From contig JAFKGQ010000008.1 in the NCBI GenBank assembly GCA_017307755.1, forward strand, positions 434,001 through 498,000: a DNA stretch of 64,000 bases, given 5' to 3'. The DNA is from Chitinophagaceae bacterium. GTDB lineage: Bacteria > Bacteroidota > Bacteroidia > Chitinophagales > Chitinophagaceae. The notes beneath the pieces were generated by a model, which saw nothing but the letters and a program-made list of their open reading frames with translations, was not told where the DNA came from and did not search any database. Positions 35,306-44,073 of this stretch are shown here, one piece after another. How positions within the stretch are numbered: the first letter of the stretch is position 1; every line of letters begins with the position of its first letter. The position numbers and the translations under genes are program-made.

Positions 35306-35426
35306 TATATTCGCATACTCAGATTGAACCAACCTCCTGTCGAAAAAATATTATGGTTAGGTAATTAAAAGAAATTTAACCGAAACCAACTGCATGAAAG
35401 ATCCGCCCTGTAAGGCGGGTTTTTTA
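35306..35426 (+). ncRNA. Candidate small RNA in the gldFG-nifS intergenic region
   Basis: The 584-bp region 34993-35576 has no protein gene, yet it holds a plus-strand terminator at 35401-35426 with no plus-strand gene before it. A near-consensus -7 box (TATATTCG, 35306-35313) lies ~107 bp upstream of the T-run. Between them are possible short stems (GGTTA with TAACC). This layout suggests a transcript of roughly 100 nt. No known RNA family is recognised. Confidence 0.35.
35401..35426 (+). terminator. Rho-independent terminator of an unassigned plus-strand transcript
   Basis: ATCCGCC pairs with GGCGGGT (7 bp, one G-T pair) around the loop CTGTAA and is followed by six T. Both flanking genes are on the minus strand, so this must end some other RNA. 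Confidence 0.75.
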
Positions 35427-35576
35427 CTTTATACCCATTTACAACCTCCCTTTTTATTCCCCAAAAACCAGCCGGACTTCCGTTGCAAACAACATATTAT
35501 AAATAATCGCCACTATCGAATTATAATTATTTATATTTATTCAAACCCCCTTCATTTCTTACTCACAACCAGCTGG

Positions 35577-36779
35577 TTACCCCTTTTTAGCCCCAATCGC
35601 TCCTTTATACATATCCCATAAAGGACTATTCGCCCGTAGTCTTTCCACCCCCGCTTTTAGCTGTCCTATTGCGTAATCCACCTCATTTTCTGTGGTAAAC
35701 CGGCCTACGCCAAATCGGAGGCTGCTGTGGGCCAGGTCGTCATCCAGTCCCAGGGCTTTTAGCACATAGCTGGGTTCCAGCGAGGCGGAAGTGCACGCTG
35801 ATCCGGAGGAAAGAGCGATGTCTTTATTGATCATCGTTATAAGCCCTTCCGACTGCACACCCCGGAATGAAAGGTTTGTCGTCCCCGGCAGCCGGTGGGT
35901 CCTGCTTCCGTTGATATATACTTGTTCCAGCTGTAGCAGCCCCCCTTCCAGTCTATCCCGTAGACCCGATATCCGTTGGGTTTCTGTCTCCATTTCCGTC
36001 CGGCAGATCTCGCAGGCCTTGCCAAAACCGGCAATGGCCGGCACATTCAGCGTCCCGCTGCGCATCCCCCGCTCATGACCACCTCCGTCCATTTGTGCTG
36101 TCAGCCGTACTCGGGGGTCCCGTCTTCTCACATACAAAGCTCCTACTCCCTTGGGGCCATATAATTTATGAGCGCTCATCGCCAGCAGGTCGATGCCGGG
36201 GTCATTTACATTCACCGGTACTTTTCCCACTGCCTGGGCTGCATCGGCAAAAAATAGCACCCCGTGCTTACGGGCTATGCGACTGATCTCCCGGACAGGC
36301 TGTATCACGCCTATTTCATTGTTGGCGTACATCACACAGATCAGTACCGTCCCGGGCCGTATCGCAGCCTCCAACCCGGCCAGGTCGATGATCCCTTCTC
36401 TATCCACCGGCAGATAAGTCACCTCACCCCCCAATTTCTCTATATGATGACAAGTGTCTAGCACCGCCTTATGTTCCGTAGCCACCGTAATGATGTGATT
36501 ACCCTTGCCGCTGTACATTTCGTACACGCCTTTAATAGCCAGGTTGTCCGCCTCGGTGGCGCCGGAGGTAAAGACGATCTCTTTGGTTTCCGCCCCTATC
36601 AGTCTGGCCACCTGTTCACGCGCCTGCTCCACGGCCTCTTCACCCTCCCACCCAAAAGCATGGGTCCGGCTGGAAGCATTGCCAAATTTTTCCGTGAAAT
36701 AGGGAAGCATGGCTTCCACCACCCGCGGATCGCAGGGAGTAGTAGCGTTGTTGTCGAGATAGATCGGTAGTTTGAGCAT
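35577..36779 (-). CDS. Cysteine desulfurase (IscS/NifS type)
   Basis: 400 aa PLP enzyme that takes sulfur from cysteine for Fe-S clusters and thio-modification. Marks: an N-terminal LPIYLDNNATTPCDPRVVEA, ATEHKAVLD, the PLP lysine in SAHKLYGPKGVGALYVRRR, and the catalytic cysteine loop SSGSACTSASLEPSYVLKAL. The ATG at 36779 is chosen because GGAGGAG lies 6 bp upstream, an unusually good ribosome site for this window; a longer frame would start inside the promoter. The stop codon lies in the palindrome AACCAGCTGGTT. No iscU or suf genes adjoin. Confidence 0.95.
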   Translation of the reverse strand: MLKLPIYLDNNATTPCDPRVVEAMLPYFTEKFGNASSRTHAFGWEGEEAVEQAREQVARLIGAETKEIVFTSGATEADNLAIKGVYEMYSGKGNHIITVATEHKAVLDTCHHIEKLGGEVTYLPVDREGIIDLAGLEAAIRPGTVLICVMYANNEIGVIQPVREISRIARKHGVLFFADAAQAVGKVPVNVNDPGIDLLAMSAHKLYGPKGVGALYVRRRDPRVRLTAQMDGGGHERGMRSGTLNVPAIAGFGKACEICRTEMETETQRISGLRDRLEGGLLQLEQVYINGSRTHRLPGTTNLSFRGVQSEGLITMINKDIALSSGSACTSASLEPSYVLKALGLDDDLAHSSLRFGVGRFTTENEVDYAIGQLKAGVERLRANSPLWDMYKGAIGAKKG

Positions 36780-36806
36780 GGCTTCTCCTCCAGTGTAAGT
36801 AAAAGA

Positions 36807-36814
36807 CAAAGTTA
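36807..36814 (-). promoter_or_regulatory. Candidate -7 box (TAACTTTG) of the cysteine desulfurase gene
   Basis: An exact TAnnTTTG match on the minus strand, 28 bp upstream of the start codon. The -33 region is only weakly similar (TGTTCG). Confidence 0.45.
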
Positions 36815-36818
36815 CCGA

Positions 36819-37091
36819 TTAGTGCGGCCCGAACATCAGCATGGCAAATACCAGGCAGATCACTCCATTAATGATCAGCGGCCCTGTAAATGAATGCTCC
36901 CCCATTAAACGCCCAATAAGACTGAAAAGAAATCCTGCCCCTGCAATAAAGGGCACTACCACTAATAACATGCCGCCAAGACCCGGCACGCAGGGGCCGC
37001 CAGGATCCATATGCCCAAGGATCATGATGGCAATAGTTAGCAGAACATAAAAGGAAAGGGTGATGATGGTATATTTCCTGGCAGGGGTCAT
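36819..37091 (-). CDS. Small hydrophobic membrane protein
   Basis: 90 aa with three predicted transmembrane helices (IITLSFYVLLTIAIMIL, GGMLLVVVPFIAGAGFLFSL, LIINGVICLVFAMLMF) and the linker HMDPGGPCVPG. No family recognised. It lies 39 bp upstream of the desulfurase gene on the same strand and is divergent from the epimerase gene. Confidence 0.65.
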   Translation of the reverse strand: MTPARKYTIITLSFYVLLTIAIMILGHMDPGGPCVPGLGGMLLVVVPFIAGAGFLFSLIGRLMGEHSFTGPLIINGVICLVFAMLMFGPH

Positions 37092-37119
37092 TTGTCAGAC
37101 AATATAAGAATAAGACACT

Positions 37120-37127
37120 TACTTTTG
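37120..37127 (+). promoter_or_regulatory. Candidate -7 box (TACTTTTG) of the epimerase gene
   Basis: An exact TAnnTTTG match 13 bp before the ATG, which would give a very short leader. A TTTG at 37091-37094 is a possible -33 element but is somewhat far (25 bp). Confidence 0.4.
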
Positions 37128-37140
37128 AAAAAACTTCCCC

Positions 37141-37542
37141 ATGAAGAAAGTCGAGCACATCGGCATCGCCGTCCGGGACCTTACCGTCGCCATCCCCCTG
37201 TTCGAGCAGTTGCTCGATACACATTGCTATAAGACGGAAGACGTGGACAGCGAAAAAGTTACCACCGCATTTTTCCAAAAAGGAGAGACAAAGATCGAGC
37301 TGCTGCAAGGTCAAAACTCCGACAGCGTCATCACACGCTTCATCGAAAAAAAAGGGGAAGGGATGCATCACATTGCCTTTGAGGTAGCCGATATCCATGC
37401 CGAGATGAAAAGACTGGCAGCCGCCGGGTTTACCTTGCTAAACGACCAGCCAAAGCCCGGGGCGGACAACAAGCTGATCTGTTTCCTTCATCCCAAAGAC
37501 ACACATTCCGTGCTGATCGAATTGTGTATGGAAAGGCGCTAG
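37141..37542 (+). CDS. mce: Methylmalonyl-CoA epimerase
   Basis: 133 aa glyoxalase/VOC-fold metal enzyme that interconverts the (R) and (S) forms of methylmalonyl-CoA in the propionate/succinate route. Family motifs: VEHIGIAVRDLTVAIPLFEQ, KIELLQG, GEGMHHIAFEVADI and KDTHSVLIELCM, with metal ligands expected at His6 (EHIGIAV), Glu (KIELLQ), His (MHHIAF) and Glu (LIELC). Full length for the family. It is convergent with the ankyrin gene (4-bp overlap). Confidence 0.93.
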   Translation: MKKVEHIGIAVRDLTVAIPLFEQLLDTHCYKTEDVDSEKVTTAFFQKGETKIELLQGQNSDSVITRFIEKKGEGMHHIAFEVADIHAEMKRLAAAGFTLLNDQPKPGADNKLICFLHPKDTHSVLIELCMERR

Positions 37543-38279
37543 ACGCCTTCCGGATAAGTCTTTCCCACCCGGAACCTTTTCCAGATCTTTTGTACCAGAC
37601 CCGGACGATGCACTTTTGTATGCCCATCCGGCAGGACAGGCATCGAAAACCTCGGCTGAACGGTGAAGGCCGGACGCACCGCCGGAGTCCCCGCCTCCCA
37701 TCGCGCCACCAGGTCTTTTACTTCAGGCGCAGCATGGTCCAGCCATGCACGGGCATTCATATCATAGCGATTTTTCTGATCGAGGTCGGCGCCCCGTAAC
37801 AGGATCTTTTCAAGCACCCTGAGCGACAAAGCACGATCATCTTCCACCTCTTCTTTTCGTAAAAGAAAAGCTTGTATGGCCCAATACACGACATTGGAAC
37901 CATCCGCATCCGTCACATTGACGTCCGCATCATAATCCAGGAAAAGGTCCATCGCATGAATATACTTTTGCTGTTGTACGGCGATATGCAGACAATTGTA
38001 ACCTTTACTACAGCAAATGTTTGGATTGGCTCCTTCCTCCAGCAGATAACGCAGCAAAGACAACCGCTCCTGCTCAGAGGGGAATCCGCTGGAGAGCAAC
38101 GCTTCCATCAGCACAGGCATCCAGAAGCCGTCGCTCAGACAGGCATTGACATCGAGATTGTTTTCTTCGACGAGGTATTGCACCTGGTCGGTGGCGCCCC
38201 GGGCGATAGCCAGGGAAAGCGCGTTCCACACTGCGGTGGGGATGAGGGGTGGCATGGCAATCATACCCATAAGATACAA
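37539..38279 (-). CDS. Ankyrin-repeat protein
   Basis: 246 aa. About four ankyrin repeats are visible: AVWNALSLAIARGATDQVQY, LLRYLLEEGANPNICCSKGY, NCLHIAVQQQKYIHAMDLFL with DYDADVNVTDADGSNVVYWA, and VLEKILLRGADLDQKNRYDM. The basic tail has no recognised domain. The start is uncertain: the ATG at 38279 is only 5 bp from the previous stop, and in-frame ATGs at 38270, 38264 and 38255 are alternatives. It lies directly downstream of the T9SS cargo gene at 38285 and is probably in its transcript. Confidence 0.8.
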   Translation of the reverse strand: MYLMGMIAMPPLIPTAVWNALSLAIARGATDQVQYLVEENNLDVNACLSDGFWMPVLMEALLSSGFPSEQERLSLLRYLLEEGANPNICCSKGYNCLHIAVQQQKYIHAMDLFLDYDADVNVTDADGSNVVYWAIQAFLLRKEEVEDDRALSLRVLEKILLRGADLDQKNRYDMNARAWLDHAAPEVKDLVARWEAGTPAVRPAFTVQPRFSMPVLPDGHTKVHRPGLVQKIWKRFRVGKTYPEGV

Positions 38280-38284
38280 AAATC

Positions 38285-39496
38285 CTATCGTATCACAAAA
38301 GACGTCGAGTGCGACTCCGCCGACTGGATATCCGTAGCCCGTACAAAATAAGCGCCGGCTGCCAGTCTTTGTTGAAAGTCCACCCTGGCGGCAGCCACAT
38401 TGCTATATCGGCTGCGCAGCACCAGCCTGCCATCCGCAGCCAAGATATCCACTTGCCATCCCTGCCGGCCTAAAAAAGGAAAGATCACATTGATATGGTC
38501 GCTGGGAGGGTTGGGATAGATCGAAAAACCACCCGGCGTCCCACCCGCACCCAGATAGATAATACGCAAAGGTGAATAAGCGACCGTTCCCAGGGCATCC
38601 ACAACCTTGATCCTGAAATAAAGCCTGTCCTTGTCGGCAGGAGTGACGGTATATATATAAGAATAGGCCGCGCTGCCGCTGTTACGGCTTGCGGGTTGCA
38701 TATTGATGTCCAAAAAATCGCTGCCGTTGCCGCCGCTGACCTGTACCACATAGTGACGCCCCCCCTGTTCGTTGCCGCTGATCCAGTTCAGGGCCACCGT
38801 CCCATCAGACTGGCGGGTAGCCGTGAACGTTAAAATGTCGGCCGCCAGCGGTCCAGTATAACAATAATAATAGGTCATCGAGATCTTATTGGTGATGGAA
38901 TAAGATGGCGTCACATTCACCACCGCATTGATCGTATAACCCGGCGTATTGGAATAAGTAATAGCCATATTCCCCGTGCCGATGAAGCCATTCAACATAC
39001 CGTTGTCTGTAGCAAGGGAGTCCGTCATCATCTTGAAATTGTTATAGACCTGTGTAGCGGGATATGAATAGGTTTGACCCGCGTGGATCAGAGGTACCGC
39101 CGGCAGATTTTTTACAAAATCTTTGGTGGAAATATCATTGCCGTCCGCATCCGTGAGGTTGTTGCCGTTCACCTGCAGGACATCCTCCCCTGTTACACCC
39201 GGCCGCACGTTGGTCAGGTCGGTCCCGCCCGGGTTGGTGAGTTCGAAGGAGGCCGTCAGCGAAACCACAGACTTTAATACAGCCGACACCAGTGTGTACC
39301 CGGAAGGCGGTGCATATTGCGGCCATGTCACCGAATAAGTAGCATTACCCGTGCCCGCAAAAGTAGTGTTATAGCCAGTGGATTGAATAGTGCCCGTGCA
39401 TGATTGCGCGACGGACGATAGGGGAGTGAATAGTGCCCCCGCCTGTGACAATAGGAAGCCTGTCACCAGGGATAATTGGATTTTACGCGTTCTCAT
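38285..39496 (-). CDS. T9SS protein with choice-of-anchor-E-like domain (paralog A)
   Basis: 403 aa with a signal peptide (cleavage near SSVAQ). The main domain (residues ~33-230) is beta-rich with conserved AQSC-T-G, VTWPQYAPPSGYTLVSAVLK and MTYYYCYTGP, as in choice-of-anchor E proteins. An FN3-like segment (VALNWISGNEQGGRHYVVQV) and a type A sorting domain (GFSIYPNPPSDHINVIFPFL, LAAGAYFVRATD) follow. The paralog upstream has the same order of parts. The function is unknown; surface location is likely. Confidence 0.82.
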   Translation of the reverse strand: MRTRKIQLSLVTGFLLSQAGALFTPLSSVAQSCTGTIQSTGYNTTFAGTGNATYSVTWPQYAPPSGYTLVSAVLKSVVSLTASFELTNPGGTDLTNVRPGVTGEDVLQVNGNNLTDADGNDISTKDFVKNLPAVPLIHAGQTYSYPATQVYNNFKMMTDSLATDNGMLNGFIGTGNMAITYSNTPGYTINAVVNVTPSYSITNKISMTYYYCYTGPLAADILTFTATRQSDGTVALNWISGNEQGGRHYVVQVSGGNGSDFLDINMQPASRNSGSAAYSYIYTVTPADKDRLYFRIKVVDALGTVAYSPLRIIYLGAGGTPGGFSIYPNPPSDHINVIFPFLGRQGWQVDILAADGRLVLRSRYSNVAAARVDFQQRLAAGAYFVRATDIQSAESHSTSFVIR

Positions 39497-39673
39497 AGGA
39501 ACAAATTGTGTTAATAGGGATACTGCGGTATTAATAACTACAAAAGGTTGGTATTTATTTTACCCCGTAAGTATGTTTACGCAGATTTAACACGTAATTA
39601 ATCTCTACACCGTTAGAAAAAATCCGATAAGAAATTACAGGACAATGTAGTTAGAAGGCTACGGCGTTTATGG

Positions 39674-40912
39674 CTACTCACTGCCGGCCCTAAAAGACGC
39701 CACTTGTACTCCTTGCCCGAGAAGGTCTGTGGCCCGTATGAAATAAATCCCCGGGGACAGATGTTGCCGGAAGTTTATAAAAAAGCTGTTGGTATGAAAG
39801 AATTCGGCTCTCTGTACAAGTCTTCCGTCAACTGTCAGTATATCTACGCGCCAGTCACCCGGCCGGCTGGGGTCACCCGGAAGTGTCAGGTTTATATGAC
39901 CTACGGCCGGATTGGGATAGAGCATCAGTTTCCCCAGACCGTCCCGGCCCATGGTTACTTCCTTTATGGGAGAATAAGAGATACCTCCCGGTGCAATGAT
40001 CCGCAGCCGGTAATACCATTTGCCCGCACCCGCACCCCCACCTCCACTGGCCGGGCGACCCGGGTGATCGATATACATATAGCCCGTGGCCTTTTCATCG
40101 GGGGACCGGGTACCCAGGGTGATAAAATCACTGCCATTCTCACTCCGTTGGATCTCGTACAGTCTGTCCTTTTCTTCTCCCTCGACACTCCAATCCAACC
40201 GCACCGAAGCAGGGTCTTGTAACACAGCCGTAAAGGCGGTAAGACTATTATTGAGGATCACGCCCGCATTACAATAAGTATAGGTGAGGGAAAATCGGGT
40301 GACTTCGGATGCGGTTGCGCGATAGCTATAGCTTGCGTTATTGGTGGTATGAATATTCGTATACGTGACAGGGGCATAGGTAAAATTCACCCGGCCGACG
40401 CCGAGGAAAGGCGCCGTATTTGCGGAAAAGCTGTCGGTATTGTTGTAATTGCTCAGGAAAGGGAAAGGAGGTACGGCCACCTGGTCGCCCGGGTTTAACG
40501 CATAGACCCCAATCTTCTGTTCCGTGATATTGTCATAGGCGGCCGGCATGGACGTGCTTGTTATCTGGTCTTCACGCCCGACCCAGATCGTATAGGAGCC
40601 GGCCATCACATCTACATTTTTGAGAGAAAAGCCATAGGCGACATTGACGAGCGCATTGATCTTCACGGACACCAGCAACCCGGAGTCCGGGTTCCATTTT
40701 GGGAAACTGAGCTTGTAAGTGCCATATCCCGGACCGGTAAGTACCGTGTCATAGGTGCGGGCAGAGAGGTTATTTGCAACACATTGAGCCAGAGCAGCCC
40801 CATGCAGGGCGAGCCCTGCACACAGGACAAGCCAGCTCTTGGCAAACCACAGGCCGGCCGGCCTGAGGCCCATCATAAGCGGTTTCGTAAGGAAAGGACG
40901 GTTCATGGTCAT
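39674..40912 (-). CDS. T9SS protein with choice-of-anchor-E-like domain (paralog B)
   Basis: 412 aa; the signal peptide follows a long basic start (cleavage near AALAQ). Layout as in the neighbouring paralog: a beta domain starting QCVANNLSARTYDTVLTGPG and closing with FSLTYTYCNAG, an FN3-like part (VRLDWSVEGEEKDRLYEIQR), and a type A sorting domain (LMLYPNPAVGHINLTLPGDP, LSPGIYFIRATDLLG). An insertion rich in glycine (RPASGGGGAGAGKWY) marks this copy. The ATG at 40906 is an alternative start. The 177-bp gap to paralog A suggests separate transcription. Confidence 0.82.
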   Translation of the reverse strand: MTMNRPFLTKPLMMGLRPAGLWFAKSWLVLCAGLALHGAALAQCVANNLSARTYDTVLTGPGYGTYKLSFPKWNPDSGLLVSVKINALVNVAYGFSLKNVDVMAGSYTIWVGREDQITSTSMPAAYDNITEQKIGVYALNPGDQVAVPPFPFLSNYNNTDSFSANTAPFLGVGRVNFTYAPVTYTNIHTTNNASYSYRATASEVTRFSLTYTYCNAGVILNNSLTAFTAVLQDPASVRLDWSVEGEEKDRLYEIQRSENGSDFITLGTRSPDEKATGYMYIDHPGRPASGGGGAGAGKWYYRLRIIAPGGISYSPIKEVTMGRDGLGKLMLYPNPAVGHINLTLPGDPSRPGDWRVDILTVDGRLVQRAEFFHTNSFFINFRQHLSPGIYFIRATDLLGQGVQVASFRAGSE

Positions 40913-40999
40913 GGAGATATTGGATCATCTTTATTAACTCCTTTGGCAGCCGTTTATTTTACAGAAATCATAAATTACGCTATCAAAAAATCCATTCTG

Positions 41000-41593
41000 A
41001 TGCGACTATTCGCTATCTTAACCCCTTTGCTGCTGCTGTCCCATTCACCCCACCCGCAAAACCTACACATGACCTATTCTATTCATCCCGATAAACCAAC
41101 TTCTTGTAAAGATGATTTTCCCGATAGGCTTTCATCTTTCTTCGAGCAGGTGGGCGGCTACGGGGAAAAGGCCGAGGTGGTCCAGGTCGGCCTGATATTA
41201 CGCATCGATCTGTCTGTATTCCAGGACGTGGGATATGATCCCGAAGATCAAAAAGAAGTGGATAGCCACTGGCATAGCCTGGATACATTCACATCGATGG
41301 TGGACACGTTTATCGTCAGAGTAAAACGCAATCCCTTCTGTTATAAAAAAGTAAAGTACAATCCCCATCTGGATAAGATTGCCGATGAAATGTCCAGGGA
41401 TGCTCAGACTGCCGATACGGCTAAGCTCTGGCGCCGGCTGGAGCAATTGCAAAAGGACCCCCTCTACGGCTATCCTGCAGACCATGGGTACCTTAGAGAA
41501 GGCTGGCTGCTGAAAGACCTGCAGGTATTGAAAGGAGCCCTTGGGTGCTATAAGAAACAGGGAGTGACAAAGGTCCGTCTGGAATATATGTAA
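41000..41593 (+). CDS. Hypothetical secreted protein
   Basis: 197 aa from the ATG at 41000, which begins a hydrophobic leader (MRLFAILTPLLLLSHS). The mature part is charged and rich in Tyr/His, with the pattern DVGYDPEDQKEVDSHWHSLD and a terminal HGYLREGWLLKDLQ. No family recognised. It is convergent with the next T9SS gene. Confidence 0.6.
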   Translation: MRLFAILTPLLLLSHSPHPQNLHMTYSIHPDKPTSCKDDFPDRLSSFFEQVGGYGEKAEVVQVGLILRIDLSVFQDVGYDPEDQKEVDSHWHSLDTFTSMVDTFIVRVKRNPFCYKKVKYNPHLDKIADEMSRDAQTADTAKLWRRLEQLQKDPLYGYPADHGYLREGWLLKDLQVLKGALGCYKKQGVTKVRLEYM

Positions 41594-41594
41594 C

Positions 41595-41624
41595 AAAAAA
41601 GCCCCCCGCCTGTCAGCGAGGGGC
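41595..41624 (-). terminator. Rho-independent terminator of the minus-strand T9SS gene
   Basis: On the minus strand GCCCCTCGC pairs with GCGGGGGGC (9 bp, one G-T pair) around a 6-nt loop and is followed by TTTTTT, 23 bp past the stop at 41648. Confidence 0.88.
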
Positions 41625-41647
41625 CGGGAATACTGAAATATAATAGC

Positions 41648-42790
41648 TTACTGTCTCGATATCACTATCTTGCTCACCTGCTTAGCTCCATCTGCCGTGA
41701 CCACCTGCACAAGGTAATTGCCGGGCGCATAACTGCTTACAGGGAAAGACTGGATCGTTCCACCCGCGCCTTGTACACGCTTTTCCGCCAACAGCTGACC
41801 ACTCTGTCCAAAGAGCCGGATGCTCACCAGACCTGCTTCTCCCACCGGCAGAGATACATTTACATAGTCCTTGGCCGGGTTGGGGAAAATGGTAACGCTT
41901 GCCAGCGGGGTCGTACGGATGACCTTGATGGGGGACAGAGTGGGCCGTCCGTCCACATCATATCCATGTACCCGGTATTGAAGAGTGCCGCCGCCAGGAT
42001 TAGCATCCGTAAAGGAATAGTTCACCGGAAGTGCTGAATAGCCTCTGGCAGCCACCTTACCAATGACATCCCATTTGGCGCCTCCATTGGAGCTGCGCTC
42101 GACGTCGAAATGATCCGAGTTCTGTTCGAACTGCGTCGTCCAGGTAAGATTTACCGCGCCATTATTTACGACTGCATCAAAATCCGTCAGGACAATGGGC
42201 AGGGTACCGGTGGCGGTCAGCGTGGCAGGCCCGGCTACAGTACCATTACCATATGCCGCAGGGCTAAAGCTGACAGCCGTAGTATCGCTAAAGCCGTCGG
42301 GTGAATTACCAAATTTTTTAAAATACATGGAGGTAGTGCCAGAAGTAAAAGAGGTCAGCACGCCGTCATGCCTCCCCGAAGAGCTTGCATTTACAAAGGC
42401 GAGATTGTCATGAAGATTCAGGGAATTGGTCGGGTTGGACCCATCATTGGGCAGAATGATATTATAGGAATCATTCCATTGCAGACCGGTGGACAGCTGC
42501 AATTGAAGTACTGCTGCATTGGAGCCGTCGCTGCCGATGACCAAGGTGCTGCCGCCCGAGAGAACTACATGGGTATTTAATTTGACAGTCACACCGGAAT
42601 TGATGACGATCCGGCAATTAATACAATTGGAAGGCGGCTCACCGTTGGGGTCCCAGGGATTTACCCCGGAAGGAGTGTGCCAGAAGCCGGAACGTACTGC
42701 AGTATATGTACCGCCAGTCTGAGCTTGAGCAGCTCCATGAATGAGAAGAAGAGTAGCCAACAGGGTTGCTAAAGGGTAAAGCTTGTTCAT
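41648..42790 (-). CDS. T9SS type A sorting domain protein
   Basis: 380 aa with a signal peptide (LLIHGAAQAQ). The N-terminal ~160 residues are a beta-rich G8-/cell-wall-like domain (YTAVRSGFWHTPSGVNPWDP, VINSGVTVKLNTHVVLSGGS), which often forms beta-helical structures. Then come an FN3-like segment (VNLTWTTQFEQNSDHFDVER) and a type A sorting domain (VTIFPNPAKDYVNVSLPVGE, YAPGNYLVQVVTADGAKQ). It has its own terminator. Confidence 0.85.
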   Translation of the reverse strand: MNKLYPLATLLATLLLIHGAAQAQTGGTYTAVRSGFWHTPSGVNPWDPNGEPPSNCINCRIVINSGVTVKLNTHVVLSGGSTLVIGSDGSNAAVLQLQLSTGLQWNDSYNIILPNDGSNPTNSLNLHDNLAFVNASSSGRHDGVLTSFTSGTTSMYFKKFGNSPDGFSDTTAVSFSPAAYGNGTVAGPATLTATGTLPIVLTDFDAVVNNGAVNLTWTTQFEQNSDHFDVERSSNGGAKWDVIGKVAARGYSALPVNYSFTDANPGGGTLQYRVHGYDVDGRPTLSPIKVIRTTPLASVTIFPNPAKDYVNVSLPVGEAGLVSIRLFGQSGQLLAEKRVQGAGGTIQSFPVSSYAPGNYLVQVVTADGAKQVSKIVISRQ

Positions 42791-43008
42791 GTTCGCAAAA
42801 ATTAAATAATTGAATGTGGTTTGTGGTAAACCATAGACAACTGGATTCCAGAGTAAGCTTTCGCAGAATGGATTGGACTACTGAAGTATGAGATTCCTAT
42901 CCCGGGGTTACCAGGTAAAGGTTGGAGAAACACTAAAATGAAGGAATATTGGGTACTTACTGCATTACATCAGGAAGATGTGAATTTCCGAGGATTTAGG
43001 TAAAGACT

Positions 43009-43038
43009 GCCCTTCGGGCGATGAGCCTTTTGCTCATC
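43009..43038 (-). repeat. Hairpin element copy C (downstream of rnc)
   Basis: Two adjacent perfect hairpins: GCCC-TTC-GGGC, then GATGAGC-CTTTT-GCTCATC. The layout and flanks (CTG...CCTGCA) align with copy A at 43959-43990, with base-pair-preserving differences in both stems. It lies in the 341-bp gap after rnc (42791-43131), which otherwise shows nothing. Confidence 0.6.
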
Positions 43039-43131
43039 CTGCATCGTAAAAGTAGAAAGAAAACTACGATCTTGCAAGCTTTCAGGAAAAATAATTGTTA
43101 TTGACTGGCTAAAACTCCGTCCCGGCAGTCC

Positions 43132-43863
43132 TCATTCTTCCCCCGTGTCCCGGCTTAAACCCAGCTTATCCAGGGCTAATTGAGCTGCTATCTGACTGGC
43201 GTCCTTTTTATTATATGCTTTACCCTGGGCGATAAGTTCTCCGTCCACTACGGCCCCCACGGTGAAGAGCCTCCGCCCGCCTTCCAGCCGTTCGTCCAAA
43301 GTTTCGAACTCCAGCACCTTTCCGTTCTTATTGGCCCACCCGTAGAGTTTATTCTTATGGTTGATCTCCAGGTTTTCCAGATCGTCCAGGAACAAGTAGG
43401 GTTGGATGATCCTTTCCATCACCCACTGACGCGTCTTGTCAAAACCTTTGTCCAGGTAGATGGCGCCAACGATGGCTTCCAGGGTATTGCCGAAGATCTG
43501 GCTCATCTTCAGACTGCTGTCGAACTTATTGAAGTTGCTGATCTTTTTTAGTCCCATCTTAATGGCGATGTCATTCAGCTGGTTGCGATTGACCATCTTG
43601 CTGCGCATCTCCGTGAGGAACCCTTCTTCTTTGTAGGGATATTTTTTAAAAAGGAAGTCGGCGATAATGGCGCTGAGAATGGCATCCCCAAGGTACTCCA
43701 GTCTCTCGTTATTCTCATCCGCACCGTCCTTTACGCTCCTGTGGGTAAGAGCTGTCCTGTATAACACCGCTTTACCAGGGGTGAACCCCAGCACATTACG
43801 AAGCTGTTTTTTAAACGAAATGTCCGCGGCATCGCCCTTTATGATACGTTCGAGGATTCCCAC
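43132..43863 (-). CDS. rnc: Ribonuclease III
   Basis: 243 aa double-strand-specific endoribonuclease for rRNA and mRNA processing. The catalytic domain has NERLEYLGDAILSAIIADFL and the second acidic cluster GNTLEAIVGAIYLDKGFD. The C-terminal dsRNA-binding domain ends AYNKKDASQIAAQLALDKLG. It follows acpP and fabF as in many bacteria, but a terminator-like hairpin and a hairpin element lie in the 309-bp gap before it. Confidence 0.96.
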   Translation of the reverse strand: MGILERIIKGDAADISFKKQLRNVLGFTPGKAVLYRTALTHRSVKDGADENNERLEYLGDAILSAIIADFLFKKYPYKEEGFLTEMRSKMVNRNQLNDIAIKMGLKKISNFNKFDSSLKMSQIFGNTLEAIVGAIYLDKGFDKTRQWVMERIIQPYLFLDDLENLEINHKNKLYGWANKNGKVLEFETLDERLEGGRRLFTVGAVVDGELIAQGKAYNKKDASQIAAQLALDKLGLSRDTGEE

Positions 43864-43903
43864 ATTAACAAGCTACAATTTTTTTTGATCCGATAAAAAT
43901 ATG

Positions 43904-43990
43904 TCCGGAAAATGGGTCTTCTAAAAAATATAACCCATTTTCCGGAAAGATCTGATGATTGTCCTTCGGACAACGAACCTTTGGTTCGTT
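43904..43990 (-). repeat. Hairpin element copy A (rnc leader)
   Basis: Three consecutive hairpins: a perfect 14-bp stem TCCGGAAAATGGGT / ACCCATTTTCCGGA (43904-43917, 43933-43946), then TTGTCC-TTC-GGACAA, then AACGAACC-TTT-GGTTCGTT. The element ends 41 bp before the rnc start when read on the minus strand. The same three-hairpin array recurs at 47018-47103. Confidence 0.75.
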
Positions 43991-44073
43991 CTGTAGTTCC
44001 ACACTGCTTCAGTTCCACACTACTTCCACCGGCAGGCTGCCAGGCAATAGGCGGACATTCTTCCATCCTAACT

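Noticed and set aside
35567..35578. 12-bp palindrome AACCAGCTGGTT at the end of the cysteine desulfurase gene as a terminator
   Set aside because: It overlaps the stop codon and is not followed by a T-run on the minus strand.
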